A stretch of 10,376 bases of DNA from Prevotellaceae bacterium (GTDB lineage: Bacteria > Bacteroidota > Bacteroidia > Bacteroidales > UBA932). Shown piece after piece: positions 6,554-10,376 of the stretch. Positions within the stretch are counted from its first letter, which is position 1. Each line of letters opens with the position of its first letter. The notes beneath the pieces are model-generated. The model saw only the letters and a list, made by a program, of their open reading frames with translations. It was not told the origin of the DNA and searched no databases. The stretch is from contig JAIROF010000219.1 of the NCBI GenBank assembly GCA_031257655.1, positions 1-10,376 of the forward strand, in the 5' to 3' direction. The position numbers and the translations under genes were made by a program.

Positions 6554-6594
6554 CGAATTGCAACGGCCGTTACTGTAACGGCCGTTGCAATTCG
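6554..6594. repeat. Perfect 41-bp palindrome
   Basis: The 20-base arm CGAATTGCAACGGCCGTTAC (6554-6573) is followed by one T and then its exact reverse complement (6575-6594). Inside lie two copies of the self-complementary decamer AACGGCCGTT (6562-6571 and 6577-6586), centred 15 bp apart. It lies between the end of a glycosyltransferase gene and the promoter of the ATPase/RloB pair. It may act as a terminator, a twin operator or a recombination site. No U-tract follows on the minus strand. Confidence 0.85.
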
Positions 6595-6604
6595 GGGCGG
6601 CTAC

Positions 6605-6668
6605 CCCTAACGGCTCACCCTAACAGGGCTTCAAAACCTTGTTGGGGTGAGGGTTTGTATTCAATATT
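6605..6668. repeat. Direct repeat copy 2 (right side of the ATPase/RloB cassette)
   Basis: This 64-bp partner of the repeat at 4365-4427 shares 19 identical bases at its start (6605-6623) and 23 at its end (6646-6668). It folds better than copy 1: CTCACCCTAACA pairs with TGTTGGGGTGAG with one G-T wobble. The repeat encodes the last 15 or so residues of the adjoining glycosyltransferase and contains its stop codon, so that C-terminus may be an acquired one. Confidence 0.75.
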
Positions 6669-7726
6669 TCCGAAAAATCCGTCCGCAAATCCTCCGTGTT
6701 GGCGTACTTGTCCGGAGCGTCGCCAACGTTTTTCTCCACCGCGTCGGCTACGCAGGCCGTCAGCTCCTCAACGCCGGAAAAGAAGTAGGGGTAGCGCATG
6801 TAGGGGGCGAATGCCCGTAGCGCCGGAATGTCTGCGGCAAAGCAGAGCTTGTTGTTGCTGATGCACTCGTGCAGCACGTTGCTCACGCGGTAGCGAAACG
6901 TTTGGGGGTAGGGCAGCAGCACGGCAAAGCTGCGCAGGAACAAGTTCCTGTACTGCGCGGTGGACAGAAACGTATTCAGCCGCAAAACGCTTGGGCTGTC
7001 CACGGCGAGGCTGCAGCCGTGCTCCCGCACCACCAGCAGCATGTTGTGGCGCAGCAGCAGCCGGATGAACGAAGCGTCGCGCACCAGCCGGTGCATAAGC
7101 TGCATGTCGGCGCTGCTAAGGGAAAGGCAGAGGATAATTTTTTTGTCGGCGGCTCCGGCAACTCTCTCGTGGATTGCCTCCGGCGCGCCGGGCGGCGCGG
7201 GGGCAAAGGGCGCCTGCAACCCGTGCCGCACCACAAAGACGCTGCCAATGCCGCAGCTGCGCATCCGGTTGGCCATGTACTCCTCAAACACGATGTGGGC
7301 GTGGCGCTTTGAAATTTTTTTCAGAAAGAAGCGCTTCAGCGCGCTGTCTAACCCCCGCACGTTGTCGTGGTTTACCAGCAGGAGGGGGCGGCGTATGCCG
7401 GAGAGGAGCAGCGCAAATTCGTCGTAGGCCGCAAAGATCACCCGGTCGTACGCGCCCCAGCGGGCTGTGCGGCGGAGGTAGAGGTAGCGCAGCAGCATGA
7501 AAATCCGGTTGACGAGCTTCCCCCTGCCCCGGCTCAGGTATAGCCGGCGGGGTATTTCCTTAACGATGGCCGCCGGGCTGACGTCCGCAGCGCTAAGGTA
7601 GCCCTCCCTGACGATGAGCGACAGCCTCACGCCCGGCGTTTCGCTCAGGCGGGCTATGTAGCCCTTGTTGAAGGGGATGTGCCCGGGCGGGGATTCCGCA
7701 TCTACGTATAAAACTCTTTTGGTCAT
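6620..7726 (-). CDS. GT-B-like glycosyltransferase
   Basis: The gene encodes 368 residues. The N-terminal segment KRVLYVDAESPPGHIPFNKGYIARL suits a Rossmann-like acceptor domain, and the segment around 272-305 (PYPQTFRYRVSNVLHECISNN, then CFAADIPALRAF) resembles the donor-binding C-terminal domain of GT1/GT4-type enzymes. Sugar donor and acceptor are unknown. It follows the polymerase gene after 54 nt and is the last glycan gene before the ATPase/RloB cassette. The final residues, from ILNTNPHP onward, are encoded by a DNA repeat found again at 4365-4427, suggesting that the original C-terminus was altered. A 7-bp tandem repeat stands just upstream of the ATG at 7726. The family match is by pattern only, so the call is broader than for the neighbours. 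Confidence 0.72.
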   Translation of the reverse strand: MTKRVLYVDAESPPGHIPFNKGYIARLSETPGVRLSLIVREGYLSAADVSPAAIVKEIPRRLYLSRGRGKLVNRIFMLLRYLYLRRTARWGAYDRVIFAAYDEFALLLSGIRRPLLLVNHDNVRGLDSALKRFFLKKISKRHAHIVFEEYMANRMRSCGIGSVFVVRHGLQAPFAPAPPGAPEAIHERVAGAADKKIILCLSLSSADMQLMHRLVRDASFIRLLLRHNMLLVVREHGCSLAVDSPSVLRLNTFLSTAQYRNLFLRSFAVLLPYPQTFRYRVSNVLHECISNNKLCFAADIPALRAFAPYMRYPYFFSGVEELTACVADAVEKNVGDAPDKYANTEDLRTDFSEILNTNPHPNKVLKPC

Positions 7727-7733
7727 AGCGTTT

Positions 7734-7773
7734 GAAAGCTGAAAGCTGAAAGTTGAAATTCGTGCAATTCGTG
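7734..7773. repeat. 7-bp and 9-bp tandem repeats before the glycosyltransferase start
   Basis: The plus-strand unit GAAAGCT occurs at 7734-7740 and 7741-7747, with a variant GAAAGTT at 7748-7754. Directly beyond it AATTCGTG occurs at 7757-7764 and 7766-7773. Together these repeats fill most of the 54-nt gap between the polymerase stop and the glycosyltransferase ATG, placing variable-length DNA where the ribosome must bind. Confidence 0.65.
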
Positions 7774-7780
7774 GACAAAC

Positions 7781-8992
7781 TCACTTGGGGCTTGCCTTCT
7801 GCTGGGATTCGGGTTTGGCATATTTTCCTTTCTTGTATATTTTCTCAAAAACCTCCTTTCTTTCCTGGTAGGGTTTAATGCCAAACATCAGGTTGTCGTA
7901 CCTCATTTCGGCGCCAACATTCAGCAGCAGCATTTTGATAAAGCTGTAGGCAACGAGGATTAGCACAATCAGCTCCTTGTTGCGCCTGCGGCGAAACAGC
8001 GCCAGCATGTTGGGCAAAAGAATCCAGTACGCGCCAACGAACAGGTAGGACATCCGGAGGGTTACGCTGTGCGATTCTCCAAAGTAGAGAAAGCTGAAAG
8101 CGTACGCCATGTACAGGTTGATGAAAAGCAGGTTATGATCGCTTTGCCGCTTTAGCTTTGAGCGCAGCAGCATGATCACGATAAAGGTCAGCGTTCGCTC
8201 CACGTAGCCGATGGAGATTCCATACGACTGGTCTAAAAAGTAGTAGGCCACCTTCCACTTAACTTCTCCGCCTATCAGGTTTCCGAGAAACGTAAAGAGC
8301 GGCTGAATGTACTGCAGCTGAAGCAAAAACAGCACATTCCCTGCGATGAACGCAGCCCACAGCAGCCACCTGGGAAATTGGCGGTGCAGCACGAAGTACA
8401 GCGGCAAGTACGCTACGGAGCTGACGTGAAACGACATGCCCAGCACGTTGAGGAGCATGTAGGGCAAGATTTTTCGCTCCTGCAGGTACTTTAGCGACAG
8501 CAGAAAAAGCAGGATGGACTTGATGTTGCGCATCAGGTTAAACGCTATCACCTCCCCGCCAAATACAAAAAACATGGCGAAGGCAAATACGTAGTACCTT
8601 GCGTATCGCCGGAATACGATGTGCAGCAGCGCAAGGTCGATGGCGGTGGAGGCGAACACCCAAAAAAAGTAGCTGGGGCAAACGGACTTGATGATCATGC
8701 TGTACAGCTCAAACCCCACATCGAAGGTAGCATTACCGGCTAATAGCTGCCGCAGCCCGCCGCTCCACAGCGTTTTGAGCTGGAGGAAGTAGGGGTAGTA
8801 GCCGTACCAGTCGGTAATTACAAATCCCCTCAGCCCGCAGAAGAACAGGAAAACGATCACGGTAAACCTGCGGGTTGCCCGCGTGCTTTGCCCGCTGTAG
8901 ATTTGCCTGAACTCAAGGTGCATGGGCAGCAGGCAAAGCCCCCCCAGAAAGATGAGGTAGGGAATGGCGTATGTATAGCTGGTAACTTCCAT
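7781..8992 (-). CDS. EpsG family / Wzy-like polysaccharide polymerase
   Basis: The gene encodes 403 residues, strongly hydrophobic with about ten probable membrane helices. EpsG-type landmarks are visible: LRG..ITDWYGYYPYF at 54-69 in the first periplasmic loop, DVGFELYSMI at 91-100, FNLMRNIKSILLF at 151-163, FHVSSVAYLPLYF at 188-200 and a late arginine motif TLRMSYLF at 311-318. Proteins of this type polymerise lipid-linked repeat units in the cytoplasmic membrane for capsule, exopolysaccharide or O-antigen. The tail after about 376 is charged and probably cytoplasmic. It follows the GT2 gene after 9 nt. A single such gene in a cluster usually defines the linkage between repeat units. The family call is firm; the exact polymer is unknown. 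Confidence 0.82.
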   Translation of the reverse strand: MEVTSYTYAIPYLIFLGGLCLLPMHLEFRQIYSGQSTRATRRFTVIVFLFFCGLRGFVITDWYGYYPYFLQLKTLWSGGLRQLLAGNATFDVGFELYSMIIKSVCPSYFFWVFASTAIDLALLHIVFRRYARYYVFAFAMFFVFGGEVIAFNLMRNIKSILLFLLSLKYLQERKILPYMLLNVLGMSFHVSSVAYLPLYFVLHRQFPRWLLWAAFIAGNVLFLLQLQYIQPLFTFLGNLIGGEVKWKVAYYFLDQSYGISIGYVERTLTFIVIMLLRSKLKRQSDHNLLFINLYMAYAFSFLYFGESHSVTLRMSYLFVGAYWILLPNMLALFRRRRNKELIVLILVAYSFIKMLLLNVGAEMRYDNLMFGIKPYQERKEVFEKIYKKGKYAKPESQQKASPK

Positions 8993-9001
8993 GATAGACG
9001 G

Positions 9002-9880
9002 TTATAAATATTTGATTATAAGCATCCAATTGTTGGCTTTTTGTGATTTACCAGCTACTACAAATAAGCAATAATATAGTACACATGAACAGAGAAATAT
9101 CCTATCACAAATCCAAGAAACAAAACGACAGTGAGTTTTTTGATAATATTTTTTTCTGCTTTCTAAAAACATCCTTGTTTTTCTTTCCCGATCTCCCGAA
9201 AATGTTTGCCCCTCCAAGTGAATGATTTCTGCTTGCGGCACGCTATATACTGCATAGCCTGCTTTCTTTACGCGAAATGTTAATTCTGTTTCTTCATAGT
9301 AAACAAAAAAGTCCGTATCAAAACCGTTTAGCTGATTAAATAAGGAGGTTTTAATCATCAAGTCTGCACCGGTAATATAACCTTTTACTATAAGTGGTTT
9401 CTTCGTATGGTTAAAATAGCTGTTTTTTCCGTAGATTATGGTTGATATTCGTAAAAAATCATCCAATTCTCCCGCCACAGAGGGTAAGAACATTTGGTAG
9501 GATAATGCTGGTTTTTTAGCTGCATCAAACAGGTTTCCTCCGCAAATCCCCACTTTTGGATGGCTATCTATAAAATCAAAAAGAATTTTTACCGCATTGT
9601 TCAACAAAATGGTATCCGGATTCAGCAAAAGCAAATATGTGCCTTTGGCATGCTTTGCACCTAAATTATTTGCCCGCCCGAATCCTAAATTTTCAAGACT
9701 TTCAATGAGCATGATGTTAGGAAATTCCTCCCGCACCATTTGAGCCGACCCATCGTGCGAAGCATTGTCCACAACGATGACCTCAAACCAAATGTCTTGC
9801 GTTTTTTCAAAGACAGACTGCAAGCATTGTTGCAGTAATGCTTTGGTATTGTAGCTCACTATAATGATAGATACATCCAT
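9002..9880 (-). CDS. GT2 family glycosyltransferase (WbbL/rhamnosyltransferase-like)
   Basis: The gene encodes 292 residues of the GT-A fold. Seen in order are IIIVSYN (5-11), VIVVDNASHDGS (34-45), the donor-site motif ENLGFGRANN (63-72), LLLLNPDT (83-90, the DxD equivalent), KGYITGADLMI (166-176), GFDTDFFVYYEETEL (186-200, with the catalytic acidic pair) and IIHLEG (219-224). This pattern is that of the WbbL-like GT2 enzymes, often annotated as rhamnosyltransferases. A hydrophobic C-terminal segment at about 260-277 probably holds it at the membrane. It starts 3 nt after the FkbM gene ends and stops 9 nt before the polymerase gene. The DNA is clearly more AT-rich than the genes downstream, suggesting a different origin. 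Confidence 0.9.
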   Translation of the reverse strand: MDVSIIIVSYNTKALLQQCLQSVFEKTQDIWFEVIVVDNASHDGSAQMVREEFPNIMLIESLENLGFGRANNLGAKHAKGTYLLLLNPDTILLNNAVKILFDFIDSHPKVGICGGNLFDAAKKPALSYQMFLPSVAGELDDFLRISTIIYGKNSYFNHTKKPLIVKGYITGADLMIKTSLFNQLNGFDTDFFVYYEETELTFRVKKAGYAVYSVPQAEIIHLEGQTFSGDRERKTRMFLESRKKYYQKTHCRFVSWICDRIFLCSCVLYYCLFVVAGKSQKANNWMLIIKYL

Positions 9881-9883
9881 ATT

Positions 9884-10376
9884 TTATCTTTTTACGCCTC
9901 TTATTAATCCTTTTCTCAAGTAGGGTGGTTTCAGCTTATCATACATCTCATAGAAAAAAATCATATACCCTTTTGAAAATTCCGTATGAAATCCCTTTTC
10001 TGACAGCATTTGGTTAAGTACAGCTGCATCACTGTGTCTATGGTAGGTGCAAAGCGCTACTTTTATGGGAGTTTGCCTTGACAGCATCACTTTTGCTCCC
10101 TTCAGCAGCTGATTTTCTGCGCCTTCAATATCAGCTTTGATGAAATCTATATTTTTCTGTTCAAAAAATTTATCCAAAGTGATTTTACCCCCCCCCATAT
10201 ATATCTGCAACATAGCAATTTACGATATTTGCTTTATTTCCAAATGGAGCAAAGGTAGCTTCCAATGGGGCTATCCAGTCTTTATCTGCTTCAAACAAAT
10301 ACAGCTCTTTTGCTCGCTCCACCACCGAGAGGGCAAATATACCTTCTGCTACGCCTGCATCTACTACCACATCACC
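9884..10376 (-). pseudogene. FkbM family methyltransferase, frameshifted at G9 and cut by the window edge
   Basis: Two overlapping frames together give one FkbM-type methyltransferase. The first, from the window edge, has the SAM-binding motif VVVDAGVAEGIFALS followed by ELYLFEAD, and runs to NCYVADIYGGG before a stop. The second continues with KITLDKFFEQKNIDFIKADIEGAENQLLKGA, the FkbM core signature, and ends at 9884. The break is exactly at a run of nine G on the coding strand (plus-strand C9, 10188-10196). Eight G would join the frames cleanly as DIYGGGKITLDKFF. FkbM enzymes O-methylate sugars and other hydroxyl groups, so a glycan cap or modification is likely. Everything else in both halves looks intact, so a switchable or mis-sequenced gene is more likely than a decayed one. 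The N-terminus lies outside the window. Confidence 0.85.
10188..10196 (-). repeat. Homopolymer of nine G (coding strand)
   Basis: Nine consecutive C on the plus strand, read as G9 in the FkbM gene, lie exactly where its reading frame breaks. Runs of this length are classic sites of replication slippage in surface-antigen genes, and also a common source of sequencing errors. Confidence 0.9.

Noticed and set aside
1..10376. CRISPR arrays, tRNA or rRNA genes, transposase genes
   Set aside because: No regularly spaced repeats, tRNA-like cloverleafs, rRNA sequence or transposase motifs were seen on either strand.

Overview
The window looks like an accessory surface-polysaccharide (O-antigen, capsule or exopolysaccharide) locus from a Bacteroidota genome, probably of the Bacteroidales type. 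The taxonomic evidence is indirect. Two promoter-like sites fit the Bacteroidota consensus (TAnnTTTG with TTTG or TTG 20 nt upstream), clear Shine-Dalgarno sequences are absent, and the gaps carry short hairpin and tandem repeats of a kind common in that phylum. No ribosomal or housekeeping marker is present, so the assignment stays tentative.

Every convincing gene lies on the minus strand, so transcription runs from position 10376 towards 1. In that order they are: an FkbM-type methyltransferase (cut by the window edge and frameshifted at a run of nine G), a GT2 glycosyltransferase, an EpsG/Wzy-like membrane polymerase, a GT-B-like glycosyltransferase, an AAA ATPase plus RloB pair, a radical SAM/SPASM-like protein, a polysaccharide pyruvyl transferase family protein, a HEPN plus MNT nucleotidyltransferase pair, and a class I SAM methyltransferase. 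The glycan genes are tightly packed (3 and 9 nt gaps, a 13 nt overlap), as expected for co-transcribed assembly and decoration enzymes.

Two modules interrupt the glycan operon, and each has its own promoter-like site. The first is the ATPase/RloB pair (4523-6411), which resembles RloAB/AbiL-type phage-defence pairs. It sits between two direct imperfect repeats (4365-4427 and 6605-6668) and beside a perfect 41-bp palindrome. Removing the DNA between the repeats would place the radical SAM gene directly behind the glycosyltransferase gene. The second is the HEPN/MNT toxin-antitoxin-like pair (1262-1948), inserted between the pyruvyl transferase and the last methyltransferase.

Several places look prone to slippage: the G9 tract that breaks the FkbM gene, an A4 run that separates the HEPN frame from its only ATG, and short tandem repeats directly in front of three start codons. 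Base composition is uneven. The FkbM and GT2 genes are visibly AT-rich, the ATPase/RloB pair is intermediate, and the radical SAM, pyruvyl transferase and last methyltransferase genes are strongly GC-rich. This suggests assembly by repeated horizontal exchange. Positions 1-428 hold no gene I can support.
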